Shown here one piece after another: positions 6,951-13,861 of a stretch of DNA of 13,861 nt (position 1 is the first letter of the stretch; each line of letters starts with the position of its first letter). This DNA is from Methyloglobulus sp. (GTDB lineage: Bacteria; Pseudomonadota; Gammaproteobacteria; Methylococcales; Methylomonadaceae): the NCBI GenBank assembly GCA_013140405.1, contig JABFSV010000031.1, positions 1 through 13,861 of the forward strand, written 5' to 3'. A program made the translations under genes and the position numbers. The notes below the pieces were generated by a model. That model did no database searches. It saw only the letters and a program-made list of their open reading frames with translations, and was not told where the DNA came from.

Positions 6951-7472
6951 TCAATTAGCTGGTAATTGCTCGGAAAAAATCAATTGATCGGTTTTAAAAC
7001 CTAAGGTTTTCGCTTTAGCTATCAAGCTGTTTAAAACTATCTCATCCAACTTGGGCGTACGCGAAAGAATCCATAAATAGTCGCGGTCAGAACCCGCAAT
7101 CATCACATAGCTGTAGTTTTCCCTGTCCAGCTCGATAATGTGATAACCGCCATAAAACGGCCCGAAAAAAGATACCTTTAGACTGCCGACATCGGGGTTG
7201 CCAGTAAAATAAGCCTTGCCCTCAGCATACTCGCGTTTGCCTGATTCGATGTTGTAACCACTGTTGATAACGGTTAATCCGCCATCGTCCCTTAAGCGGT
7301 ATTCTGCCGAAATCTGGTTCAACCCCCGTTCAAAACGGTTATCCAACCTGGCGATTTCATACCACACACCGATGTATCGGTTAACATCAAAGTTGCTGAC
7401 GGGGTGAATGCCTTCGGGAATTCCAGCACAGGCGGTGAGGAAGGTAAATATTAGTAAGGTTATGTATTTCAT
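6951..7472 (-). CDS. blc: Outer-membrane lipocalin lipoprotein (Blc family)
   Basis: The protein has a lipoprotein signal with a lipobox LTAC ending at C15; the +2 residue is Ala, so sorting to the outer membrane by the Lol pathway is expected. The lipocalin signature follows as NRYIGVWYEIARLDNRFERGL (starting at N31, with the GxW motif at 35-37). Further blocks are SAEYRLRDDGGLTVINSGY, a KAYF...GSLKVSFFGPFYGGYHIIELD segment, and YSYVMIAGSDRDYLWILSRTP, all characteristic of bacterial Blc. The 173-residue length is normal. Blc binds lipids or lysophospholipids in the outer membrane; substrate here is unproven. No good Shine-Dalgarno sequence precedes the ATG. Its stop meets the start of the SRPBCC gene, which suggests a two-gene operon of lipid or ligand-binding proteins. 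Confidence 0.93.
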   Translation of the reverse strand: MKYITLLIFTFLTACAGIPEGIHPVSNFDVNRYIGVWYEIARLDNRFERGLNQISAEYRLRDDGGLTVINSGYNIESGKREYAEGKAYFTGNPDVGSLKVSFFGPFYGGYHIIELDRENYSYVMIAGSDRDYLWILSRTPKLDEIVLNSLIAKAKTLGFKTDQLIFSEQLPAN

Positions 7473-7550
7473 TGGGTTATAGGTGTTTTTTACATGATTT
7501 AGGACTCAGCTTAAATGTAACAGGCAGGGAGGTAAAGGCAAGATTTTTTA

Positions 7551-7590
7551 GGATATTGGAAGTAATCGTCGTGTTAGCGACACAATATCC
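7551..7590. repeat. Nested inverted repeat between lipocalin and JAMM genes
   Basis: GGATATTG (7551-7558) pairs with CAATATCC (7583-7590). Inside, GTCG and CGAC can form a second short stem. T-rich and A-rich flanks (TTTTTTA before, AAATAA after) could lengthen it past an A-A mismatch. It lies 23 bp beyond the JAMM stop codon, where a terminator is expected, but there is no U tract in the minus direction. It may be a stabilising 3' structure or a protein-binding site. Confidence 0.45.
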
Positions 7591-7612
7591 AAATAAGTGC
7601 CGATTTCTAAAA

Positions 7613-8035
7613 TCATTCTTCCAACAATGTCAACACAACTTCCTGCGCTTTTTGCTGGCTAATTTTAAACCCGCGCATTTCCAGGACACCTTTGGTGTTT
7701 AGCGAGATAATCAGGTAGAGCGCATCGGGGTAAGTGGCGGCTTCCAAGTCGTAAATGGAGGGTTGTGCGGGTGCTTTCGGGTGGGAATGGTAAATGGCGA
7801 ACAGTTCTTCACCCTGATTACGCATGTTTGCCATCGCGGCAATTTGCTGTTTGGTATCGAGCAGGAAACGCTGCTGGGGTTGTTCGGCAATGTTGGCAAT
7901 GGGGTAACAAGTGCTGGGAATGCCGTTTTTGCTGCCGACAAGTCCGCAAATTTCGAGGTCGGGCGATAGTTGTGCCAGATGCAATAACTGGTTGGTTAGT
8001 TTGCGGGGTATTTGGATTTCTGTGGTTTGGGTCAT
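7613..8035 (-). CDS. JAMM/M67-family metalloprotease-like protein
   Basis: The full JAMM zinc-metalloprotease signature is present in this 140-residue single-domain protein: a glutamate in LEICGLV (E28), then YHSHP (H83, H85) and PSIYDLEAA, with S93 and D96 as the Ser and zinc-ligand Asp. Bacterial relatives remove isopeptide or C-terminal extensions from ubiquitin-like sulfur carriers (ThiS/MoaD type, as in QbsD) or act with E1-like enzymes. No carrier protein is visible in this window, so the substrate is unknown. AAGGA sits six bases before the ATG, a good ribosome binding site. The gene lies 72 bp downstream of prmC in the same direction and may be cotranscribed with it. It occupies the place held by moeB in the Pseudomonas hemA-prfA-prmC-moeB cluster. 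Confidence 0.9.
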   Translation of the reverse strand: MTQTTEIQIPRKLTNQLLHLAQLSPDLEICGLVGSKNGIPSTCYPIANIAEQPQQRFLLDTKQQIAAMANMRNQGEELFAIYHSHPKAPAQPSIYDLEAATYPDALYLIISLNTKGVLEMRGFKISQQKAQEVVLTLLEE

Positions 8036-8058
8036 TTCGATTCCTTTTTTGCAAACGT

Positions 8059-8082
8059 AACTTTCCCTCTGGGGGATAAGTT
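8059..8082 (-). other. Small leader hairpin upstream of the JAMM gene
   Basis: AACTT (8059-8063) and AAGTT (8078-8082) flank a CCC/GGG pairing in the gap between prmC and the JAMM start. It would place a stem about 24 nt before the JAMM ATG. Function is not evident. Confidence 0.25.
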
Positions 8083-8100
8083 TAGGGATAGCATTGTAAA

Positions 8101-8115
8101 AGCCTTTTCAAGGCT
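8101..8115 (-). terminator. Possible weak intrinsic terminator at the end of prmC
   Basis: On the minus strand AGCCTT-GAA-AAGGCT forms a 6-bp stem followed by TTTAC. The stem overlaps the prmC stop codon. The U tract is short, so partial termination at most is expected and read-through into the JAMM gene remains possible. Confidence 0.35.
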
Positions 8116-8956
8116 GTGATAGGTATTGTCCAGAAGTTACGCGCGGTTGTCCCGACAAATCGGTATGGGTTTGCACCTGTTGATAACCGAGTGCGCTAAA
8201 AATATTTTGTACGTCTTCGTGTTGATTATAACTATGTTCGACCAGCAAAAAACCGCCGTTTTCGAGTCGATTACGGGCAGTTTCGGTAATCGTTTTTATA
8301 TCGCTTAAGCCCTGTTGAGCAGAAATGAGGGCTGTCAGCGGTTCAAAACGCAAGTCACCTTGTTGTAAGTGTTCGTCGTCTTCAGCCACGTAAGGCGGGT
8401 TGCTGATGATGAGGTTAAATTTCCCATCGGGAACGCTATCGAACCAGTTGCTTTGATGAAACTGGATATGTTCGACTTTATGTTTAGCTGCATTAGCCTT
8501 CGCACAAGCTAAAGCGGTTGCGCTAATATCCGTTGCGCTGATGTGGGCATGGGGTCGTTCTGCGGCAAGCGTGATGGCAATAATGCCTGAACCTGTGCCT
8601 AAATCTATGATTCTCCATGACTGGTTTGCTGGTATCAGTGCCAAGCTGAGTTCGATGAGCAATTCGGTATCGGGGCGGGGGATCAGCACATCCGGCGTCA
8701 CTTGAAAATCCCGCGACCAAAATTCTCGCTTGCCGATGATATAGGCGATGGGTTTGCCTTGTTGTCTTTGCTGCAACAAGAGATTAAAAGCGGCTATCTG
8801 TTCAGGGCGAAGGTCTTGATCCAGCCAAGCGCGGAGATAGGTGCGTTCTTTACCGAGTGCGGTGCAAAGCAGGACTTCCGCATCCAGCAGCGCTGAATCT
8901 GATGCTATTTCTAGCGACTTTGCAGCATCTGCCAACACCGATTTGATGCTTTGCAC
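8108..8956 (-). CDS. prmC: Peptide chain release factor N5-glutamine methyltransferase
   Basis: PrmC (HemK) methylates the glutamine of the GGQ motif in release factors 1 and 2 using S-adenosylmethionine, which is needed for efficient peptide release. The N-terminal helical release-factor-binding domain covers about residues 1-75. YIIGKREFW (72-80) and IPRPDTE (92-98) follow. The class I methyltransferase domain shows DLGTGSG (118-124) for SAM and the NPPY signature (186-189) for the substrate glutamine. At 282 residues the length is normal. The start is a GTG five bases after the prfA stop codon, with only a weak ribosome binding site, which suggests translational coupling. Its substrate RF1 is encoded immediately upstream, a widely conserved pairing. 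Confidence 0.95.
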   Translation of the reverse strand: MQSIKSVLADAAKSLEIASDSALLDAEVLLCTALGKERTYLRAWLDQDLRPEQIAAFNLLLQQRQQGKPIAYIIGKREFWSRDFQVTPDVLIPRPDTELLIELSLALIPANQSWRIIDLGTGSGIIAITLAAERPHAHISATDISATALACAKANAAKHKVEHIQFHQSNWFDSVPDGKFNLIISNPPYVAEDDEHLQQGDLRFEPLTALISAQQGLSDIKTITETARNRLENGGFLLVEHSYNQHEDVQNIFSALGYQQVQTHTDLSGQPRVTSGQYLSQP

Positions 8957-8961
8957 GGCGT

Positions 8962-10047
8962 TTATTCATCACCCAGTTGCGTGAGGAGTTCCGCCTGGTG
9001 TTCGCTGACCAAAGGCTGGACTACATGTTCCAGGCCGCCTTGCATAATGTCTTCCAGTTTGTACAAGGTCAGGTTAATGCGATGATCGGTCAAACGGCCT
9101 TGCGGGTAATTGTAGGTGCGGATGCGCTCGGAGCGGTCACCACTGCCGACTTGTAGCTTGCGCGTGAGGGATTGTTCGGCATGATGTTTTTCCTGCTCGG
9201 CAGACAGCAATCGGGATGCCAGCAATGACATCGCACGGGCACGGTTTTTATGTTGCGAGCGTTCATCTTGGCATTCGACCACCACGCCGGTGGGTATGTG
9301 GGTGATACGGATGGCAGATTCGGTTTTGTTGACGTGCTGTCCGCCAGCACCGGATGAGCGATAAGTGTCCACTTTAAGGTCTGCCGGATTGATGTCGATG
9401 GCGTCGACTTCCTCGACTTCCGGCATGATGGCAACGGTGCAAGCCGACGTGTGGATGCGGCCTTGCGATTCGGTTTCAGGAACTCGCTGTACGCGGTGGG
9501 TGCCGGATTCAAACTTTAGTTGGGAATAAACATCACGCCCTGAAACCCGCAGGATAACTTCCTTATAGCCGCCGTGTTCGCCCTGGTTTTCGCTGATGAT
9601 TTCAGTCTGCCAACCTTTTCTTTCGGCATAGCGTTGGTACATGCGGGACAGGTCGCCGGAAAAAATGGCGGCTTCATCGCCACCTGTTCCCGCGCGGATT
9701 TCCAGAAAAATGTTACGGGTGTCGTTGGGATCTTTCGGGAGCAGCAAGACTTGCAGTTCAAGCTCAAGATCGGTAATGGTTTGTTCGGCTTCTGCTACTT
9801 CTTCCTTAGCTAATTCTCGTAGTTCAGGGTCACTATCATTAGCCATCTCAAGGGCCGATGCCTTTTGGGTAAGGGCTTCGGCGCGTTTTTTGTAAACTTC
9901 AACCAATGGCGTGATTTGTGCGTATTCCTGGCTTAAGGCGCGGAACTTATTTTGGTTGTTTTGTATTTCCGGCTCGGACAATAACGCCGCTATTTCATCA
10001 TAGCGTTCGCAAAGGCTTTCTAATTTGAGTTGGATTGAAGGCTTCAT
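8962..10047 (-). CDS. prfA: Peptide chain release factor 1
   Basis: RF1 recognises UAA and UAG stop codons and triggers peptidyl-tRNA hydrolysis on the ribosome. The 361-residue product has the family length. The tripeptide anticodon is P190-E191-T192 in [18 protein letters not shown], of the PxT type that marks RF1 rather than RF2 (SPF). The catalytic GGQ is at 235-237 in [16 protein letters not shown]237 is the residue methylated by Prm[13 protein letters not shown] (118-129) is also characteristic. The ATG has no clear Shine-Dalgarno sequence. Between hemA and prfA lies a long hairpin of heptamer repeats, which could uncouple expression of the two genes. Confidence 0.97.
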   Translation of the reverse strand: MKPSIQLKLESLCERYDEIAALLSEPEIQNNQNKFRALSQEYAQITPLVEVYKKRAEALTQKASALEMANDSDPELRELAKEEVAEAEQTITDLELELQVLLLPKDPNDTRNIFLEIRAGTGGDEAAIFSGDLSRMYQRYAERKGWQTEIISENQGEHGGYKEVILRVSGRDVYSQLKFESGTHRVQRVPETESQGRIHTSACTVAIMPEVEEVDAIDINPADLKVDTYRSSGAGGQHVNKTESAIRITHIPTGVVVECQDERSQHKNRARAMSLLASRLLSAEQEKHHAEQSLTRKLQVGSGDRSERIRTYNYPQGRLTDHRINLTLYKLEDIMQGGLEHVVQPLVSEHQAELLTQLGDE

Positions 10048-10073
10048 CGTAATAAATCAGTGTGTTGTATATA

Positions 10074-10146
10074 GGCACAAGGCTCAGGGCTAAAGGCGCA
10101 AGTTTTTTTTGCTGTTTTGTGCCTTGCGCCTTTAGCCTTGTGCCTT
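10074..10146. repeat. Inverted pair of heptanucleotide tandem repeats forming a long hairpin
   Basis: The left arm (10074-10101) is four tandem 7-mers of the form GGCNNAA or close: GGCACAA, GGCTCAG, GGCTAAA, GGCGCAA. The right arm (10119-10146) is four 7-mers of the form NNGCCTT in the opposite sense. Allowing one left-arm heptamer (10085-10091) to bulge out, 22 consecutive bases of the right arm (10123-10144) are exactly complementary to the left arm. The loop is about 20 bases with a run of eight T. The last right-arm unit runs into the hemA stop codon (TAA, 10147-10145). In the hemA-prfA transcript this would be a very stable hairpin. Confidence 0.85.
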
Positions 10147-11401
10147 ATGTTTTGTTCAATTTAAAAATTTCGTGTGCAGCAGCAATCACATCATGTCTTT
10201 CGTTGGCGGCAGCATCACGGATTTGTGCGCTGGGCGTATGAATAAGTTTGTTAGTCAAGCCGTAAGCTAAGCGGGTGAGGGCTTCTTCGGGTGTGCTGCC
10301 ATTTTTTAATAAGGCGAACGCTTTTTGCAATGATTCGTCACGGGTCTGCTCGGCTTGCAGGCGATAGTCACGTATCGTGGTTTGTACGCTTTGGGTGCGT
10401 AGCCAGGCCAAAAAATGATCCACTTGGGTGTCGATAATTTCTTCGGCTTGCGCGGCAGCGCGGCGGCGCGAATCCATATTTTGGTCGATGGTATTTTGCA
10501 AATCATCAACTGTGTACAGGTAGACATCCCTAAGTTGTTCAACTTCGGCTTCAATGTCGCGGGGAACGGCAAGGTCTACCATGAACATTGGCTTATAGCG
10601 TCGTTTTTTCAATGCACTTTCGACGCTGCCTTTGCCCAGGATGGGTAATTGGCTGGCTGTCGATGAGATCACAATATCGGCATCCGCCAAGTGCGAGGGC
10701 AATTCAGCTAAGGTTATTGCATGGCCTTTGAATTGATCGGCCAGCACTTGTGCTTTGGCATGGGTTCGGTTGGCGATAATAATACGGCCAATGCCTTGTT
10801 GGCGTAAGTGCCGTGCGGTCAACTCGATAGTTTCGCCAGCGCCTATCAATAGCGCGGTTTGATCTTTAAGGTTGTCGAAGATCTGCTGGGCGAGTTGGAC
10901 GGCAGCAAAGGCAACAGAGACTGGGCTGGAGCCAATTGCCGTATCGGTGCGGACTTTCTTGGCGGCAGTAAAGGTTTGCTGGAACAGCTTGCCCAGGTTC
11001 TTGCCCAAAGTTCCCGCTTCGCAAGCGGTTTGGTACGCCGTTTTCATCTGTCCTAGGATTTGTGGCTCGCCCAGGATCATTGAGTCCAAGCCACAAGCCA
11101 CGCGGAACATGTGCCTTATCAATTGGTTATCAGCATGAGTGTATAAATAAGGCTTGAGGCTATTGGCATCAATTTTTTTAGTTTCAGCTACCCAGTCAAT
11201 CAGGAATTGTTCGTTGGCGGTATTAGATGTGCAGTAGAATTCGGTGCGGTTGCAGGTCGAAAGTATGGCGGCCTCACTGATTTCGCGGACATTCCACAAT
11301 TCCTTTAAGGAGGCATATAACGTATCAGCAGGAAATGACAGGCGCTCGCGGATGGAGACCGGCGCGGTGTTGTAGTTAATTCCGACTGCTAACAGTGTCA
11401 T
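10145..11401 (-). CDS. hemA: Glutamyl-tRNA reductase
   Basis: HemA reduces glutamyl-tRNA(Glu) with NADPH to glutamate-1-semialdehyde, the first committed step of C5-pathway tetrapyrrole synthesis. The catalytic cysteine is C50 in ILSTCNRTEFY. GLDSMILGEPQILGQMKTAY (104-123) is a family signature. The NADPH domain carries LLIGAGETIELTARHL, and MVDLAVPRDIE precedes the long spinal helix and the C-terminal dimerisation domain. The 418-residue length is normal. The ATG lacks a clear ribosome binding site. An extended -10 element lies about 30 bp upstream. The gene leads the hemA-prfA-prmC block and is divergent from the TPR-lolB genes, as in Pseudomonas. Confidence 0.97.
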   Translation of the reverse strand: MTLLAVGINYNTAPVSIRERLSFPADTLYASLKELWNVREISEAAILSTCNRTEFYCTSNTANEQFLIDWVAETKKIDANSLKPYLYTHADNQLIRHMFRVACGLDSMILGEPQILGQMKTAYQTACEAGTLGKNLGKLFQQTFTAAKKVRTDTAIGSSPVSVAFAAVQLAQQIFDNLKDQTALLIGAGETIELTARHLRQQGIGRIIIANRTHAKAQVLADQFKGHAITLAELPSHLADADIVISSTASQLPILGKGSVESALKKRRYKPMFMVDLAVPRDIEAEVEQLRDVYLYTVDDLQNTIDQNMDSRRRAAAQAEEIIDTQVDHFLAWLRTQSVQTTIRDYRLQAEQTRDESLQKAFALLKNGSTPEEALTRLAYGLTNKLIHTPSAQIRDAAANERHDVIAAAHEIFKLNKT

Positions 11402-11429
11402 GGTATAGAAAATTTAACGGGTGACCTAA

Positions 11430-11438
11430 ATTGTAACA
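11430..11438 (-). promoter_or_regulatory. Extended -10 promoter of hemA
   Basis: The minus strand reads TGTTACAAT: a TG-N extension before TACAAT, which matches TATAAT at 5/6. No good -35 is present at 16-18 bp, as is usual for extended -10 promoters. The predicted start lies about 22 nt before the hemA ATG. Confidence 0.4.
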
Positions 11439-11524
11439 GATTTGGGAAGGCTCATTTGCTATGAGCGCCATAAACCAGGATACATTTGCTCGGCTTCACT
11501 GTGCTGGGTGCCATAAAAACTGTG

Positions 11525-11557
11525 AAAATTAATCGCCGCAAAACTGCGGCAAATTTT
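11525..11557. terminator. Stem-loop with A/T outer stem, possible terminator
   Basis: GCCGCA (11535-11540) and TGCGGC (11545-11550) form a perfect 6-bp stem with an AAAC loop; AAAATT (11525-11530) and AATTTT (11552-11557) can pair outside it. The shape looks like a bidirectional terminator, but no gene ends here: both flanking genes read away from it. It could end an unannotated short RNA or antisense transcript. Confidence 0.4.
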
Positions 11558-11817
11558 AAAAAAGTAGTGTTTAATCTAAATGCGAATAAGATGTTATTTG
11601 CAAAGACAAAGTTTCCGCTCAAGTGTGGCAATATCTGTTCTATGTTATACAACCTTATGATTTTTATATAAATATAAGTAGTGACCAATTTTTTAGTCGC
11701 TTTCTTATGTCATCTGATTATACGTACGAAATATTGAAAATAAATTAACAATCTGAACCAATTAGGTTTTCTGCTAATCTATGCGAGATATTTTATGAAT
11801 TATGGATAGGATCATCT

Positions 11818-13569
11818 GTGTCAATTTTTAGATTACTTCCCTTTATTTTCCCCATTTTATTGTACGGTTGTGCGACTTCAAAAGAGCAGGTTGTTGCACC
11901 TAAGGCATCAGTAAAGCCTGTTGAAATCAGCAAATCTATGGGAAAAAAGCTACAGAAAGAAGATAAAAACACGCTAGATCCGGATGTGTTGTTTATGTTG
12001 ATGACGGCTGAGATCGCTGGGCAAAGGGGACAGTATGATGTTGCCTTGGAAGGTTACCTGGAAGCCGCAAAGCGCGTCCATGATCCTAGGCTTACGGAAC
12101 GGGCAGCGATGATTGCCATGTATATGAAGGACGGTAACAGGACAAATGAGGCCGTTTCCTTATGGTTGAAACAAGATCCGAACAATCTCTCCGCCAGAAA
12201 AATAGCCACACTTTCGGCTTTGAAGGCTGAAGATAAAGCTAAGGCCGTCGAGCAGTTGAGTGCGCTCCTGAAAAGTGACCCTGCCGGTTTTGAAAAGACC
12301 TTATTTGAACTTGCAGGTGCCTTGCAAAAAGATGGAAACGTCGCTTTTATCTATGATGTGATGGAGACCTTATCTGTAAAGCACCCCGACCAAGCTTCGG
12401 TTTTTTTTATCCAGTCCTTGTTAGCCTCGGACATGAAAAACAAAGATTTGGCTGAAAGAAAAATCGAGCGTGCTTTACAATTGCAGCCCGATTGGGATAA
12501 GGCATTGATTTTGCAAGCGCAGATGGCGGTTTATTCAGAGGATTTCAAACGCGCCGAAACATTGCTGAGGAATGCAATCCTTAGATATCCCGATAATCAA
12601 AAATTCAAGAAAATGCTGGCGCAGGTATTAATCAAGTCTGCCAAATACGAAGAAGCAGGCGAGGTTTACGACACACTCTTCGCAAACGACCCCAAAGATT
12701 ATGAAAGCCAATTTTCTCTAGGGCTGGTTCATTTGCAATTAGACAGGGACAGTAAGGCGGAAGATATTTTCAAGCAGTTGCTTGGGCAAGCCGAATGGCG
12801 CAATCAATCGAATTTTTATCTTGGGAAAATCGAAGAAAAACACGAGAACACCGAAAACGCCCTGACTTGGTTTGATAAAGTCACCGACGGGCCATTTCAG
12901 TTTGAAGCCGCAGTGACTGGGATTTCCTTGCTTGCCAAAGATAAGCAGTTTGACAGGGCGGAACAGCGCTTGAAAGTCCTGCCGGATAAATTTCCAAAGC
13001 AAAAGCCGCGTATTGTGTTGATCCAAGCGGAATTGTACAGCCAGCAAAAGCAATATGTAAAAGCCTACAATTACTTGACCGAGGAATTAAAGCAGTACCC
13101 CGATCAAGATGAATTGCTTTATTCCCGGGCTTTAATGGCCGACAGGATGGGTAGGCTTGATGCTATGGAGGCCGATTTACAAAAAATATTGGCCAAGTCA
13201 CCCGACAATGTCGAGGCCTTAAATGCATTGGGTTATAGTTTGGCGGACAAAACCACCCGTTACGCAGAAGCGGAAACCTATCTGCTTCATGCCCTAAAGT
13301 TGAAGCCGGACGAAGCGGTTATCCTGGATAGTTATGGCTGGCTGAAGTACAAGATGGGTAATGTGCAAGCCGCCCAAGGCTATCTGCAAAAAGCATACGA
13401 TTTGCAGCCAGAAAATGAGATTGCCGCGCATCTTGCTGAGGTGTTGTGGGTGTCGGGTAAAAAAGAGGAAGCCAGGAAATTATTTGATAAGGCCATAGAA
13501 AACGCGCCTGATGATAGTTTTCTGCTCAACTTTAAGGCTAAATTCCTGCAACTAGACGCTGCTCATTAA
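11818..13569 (+). CDS. TPR-repeat outer-membrane lipoprotein
   Basis: The 583-residue product begins with a lipoprotein signal; the lipobox LLYGC puts the modified cysteine at C18, with Ala at +2. A charged linker (about 20-52) leads into a chain of helical hairpins that runs to the C-terminus. Good TPR units include AEIAGQRGQYDVALEGYLEAAKR (about 64-86), LAQVLIKSAKYEEAGEVYDTLFANDP, LGYSLADKTTRYAEAETYLLHALKLKP, YGWLKYKMGNVQAAQGYLQKAYDLQP and LAEVLWVSGKKEEARKLFDKAIENAP. The start is GTG with AGGA six bases before it. TPR lipoproteins of this kind sit beside lolB in Pseudomonas and many other gammaproteobacteria. A scaffolding role at the outer membrane is likely, but partners are unknown. Confidence 0.9.
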   Translation: MSIFRLLPFIFPILLYGCATSKEQVVAPKASVKPVEISKSMGKKLQKEDKNTLDPDVLFMLMTAEIAGQRGQYDVALEGYLEAAKRVHDPRLTERAAMIAMYMKDGNRTNEAVSLWLKQDPNNLSARKIATLSALKAEDKAKAVEQLSALLKSDPAGFEKTLFELAGALQKDGNVAFIYDVMETLSVKHPDQASVFFIQSLLASDMKNKDLAERKIERALQLQPDWDKALILQAQMAVYSEDFKRAETLLRNAILRYPDNQKFKKMLAQVLIKSAKYEEAGEVYDTLFANDPKDYESQFSLGLVHLQLDRDSKAEDIFKQLLGQAEWRNQSNFYLGKIEEKHENTENALTWFDKVTDGPFQFEAAVTGISLLAKDKQFDRAEQRLKVLPDKFPKQKPRIVLIQAELYSQQKQYVKAYNYLTEELKQYPDQDELLYSRALMADRMGRLDAMEADLQKILAKSPDNVEALNALGYSLADKTTRYAEAETYLLHALKLKPDEAVILDSYGWLKYKMGNVQAAQGYLQKAYDLQPENEIAAHLAEVLWVSGKKEEARKLFDKAIENAPDDSFLLNFKAKFLQLDAAH

Positions 13570-13570
13570 C

Positions 13571-13861
13571 GTGTTAAACCAATTGGCAACACGGCTAGGC
13601 ACAGCCGTTTTTGTGCTGTTACTGTCTGCGTGTGCCAGTGCGCCTCCTGTCCTCCCAAGCGGTTTTTATGCCCAGGCAGCACGGGCGCATCTTTATGATA
13701 TGCAGGAATGGCGTTTTGAAGGTCGGGTAGCAATAACATCGCCAAAAGATTCATGGTCTGCTCATATCGAGTGGAACCATCTACCCAATTCCGAGACAAT
13801 AAAGCTGTCTGGTCCGTTGGGCCAAGGCGCTGTGGCTATTGAGCTGACCGGAGATGTTGTC
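13571..13861 (+). CDS. lolB: Outer-membrane lipoprotein receptor LolB (5' part)
   Basis: LolB receives lipoproteins from the periplasmic carrier LolA and inserts them into the outer membrane. The first 97 codons are present and the frame runs off the right edge. A GTG start lies one base after the TPR gene's stop codon. The signal peptide ends in LLLSAC, making C21 the lipid-modified residue. The following block MQEWRFEGRVAITSPKDSWSAHIEW, then ETIKLSGPLGQG, matches the LolB pattern 'W...GR.A......W.A...W......Y.L.L..PLG'. The product should help sort the TPR lipoprotein and the Blc-type lipocalin encoded in this window. Coupling to the TPR gene is expected from the 1-bp gap. Confidence 0.93.
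   Translation, partial: MLNQLATRLGTAVFVLLLSACASAPPVLPSGFYAQAARAHLYDMQEWRFEGRVAITSPKDSWSAHIEWNHLPNSETIKLSGPLGQGAVAIELTGDVV

Larger units (their letters stand above)
11402..11817. other. Gene-free divergent region between hemA and the TPR lipoprotein gene
   Basis: These 416 bp contain the probable hemA promoter, a duplicated pair of short words, a stem-loop at 11525-11557 and a long AT-rich tract (about 11560-11810). The words are CATTTGCT at 11453-11460 and 11483-11490, each followed by GCCATAAA (11467-11474 and 11510-11517). No consensus promoter for the rightward gene could be fixed. Short open frames on both strands have no coding character. I see no tRNA or recognised riboswitch. Confidence 0.55.

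Noticed and set aside
11461-11560. Riboswitch (c-di-GMP type) suggested by a G/C-rich hairpin in the divergent gap
   Set aside because: The conserved bases of the GEMM aptamer are not present and the stem is a simple hairpin.
11452-11688. Short frames on both strands in the hemA-TPR gap (78 codons minus, 61 codons plus at 11486-11671)
   Set aside because: They lack convincing ribosome binding sites, the plus frame needs a TTG start, and their composition looks like translated AT-rich intergenic DNA.
13566-13799. A 77-codon minus-strand frame over the start of lolB
   Set aside because: The + strand there encodes a LolB signal peptide and lipobox in phase with the operon; the antisense frame is a shadow.
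1-13861. CRISPR array, prophage, insertion sequence or tRNA gene
   Set aside because: No regularly spaced direct repeats, transposase or integrase frames, terminal repeats or tRNA-like cloverleaf were seen; the heptamer array at 10074-10146 is contiguous with no spacers.

Overview
The window reads as a chromosomal housekeeping segment of a gammaproteobacterium. The blocks xseB-ispA-dxs and hemA-prfA-prmC, with a divergent TPR-lipoprotein-lolB pair, are classic gammaproteobacterial arrangements; the second resembles the hemA/lolB region of Pseudomonas. The moderate GC content and protein style would suit a Methylococcales methanotroph, but that is an inference and nothing here (no pmo, mxa or similar gene) proves it.

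Layout. Positions 1-113 hold the 3' end of a DUF411 (putative metal-binding) gene on the + strand. Positions 162-4244 carry a minus-strand run: xseB (exonuclease VII small subunit), ispA (farnesyl diphosphate synthase) and dxs (DXP synthase), followed by gloB (glyoxalase II). A well-placed sigma70-type promoter lies upstream of xseB. Upstream of that, in the same direction, is a GIY-YIG (YhbQ-like) nuclease gene with its own TATAAT box. Positions 4724-5047 are a gene-free divergent regulatory region. It feeds a + strand gene for a small exported protein of unknown function (5048-5506), followed by mtgA (5714-6442). Two minus-strand genes converge on mtgA: an SRPBCC-fold protein and a Blc-type lipocalin lipoprotein, whose ends abut or overlap.

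Positions 7613-11401 are a minus-strand block, hemA-prfA-prmC followed by a JAMM/M67 metalloprotease. PrmC methylates the GGQ glutamine of the release factor encoded next to it, and HemA makes the first committed intermediate of tetrapyrrole synthesis. A 416-bp divergent region (11402-11817) separates hemA from a TPR-rich lipoprotein and lolB, whose 3' part runs off the window.

Most of the window is ordinary core genome. I do not see an unmistakable new system such as a defence island, CRISPR array, prophage or secondary-metabolite cluster. The items most worth a second look are: dxs, whose catalytic body is about 60% GC while its own 5' end and both neighbours are near 40-45%; an inverted pair of heptanucleotide tandem repeats forming a very long hairpin between hemA and prfA; an inverted repeat bracketing the promoter of the unknown exported protein, with a possible 35-codon ORF just downstream of that gene; and a JAMM protease at the position where related genomes carry the E1-like gene moeB.
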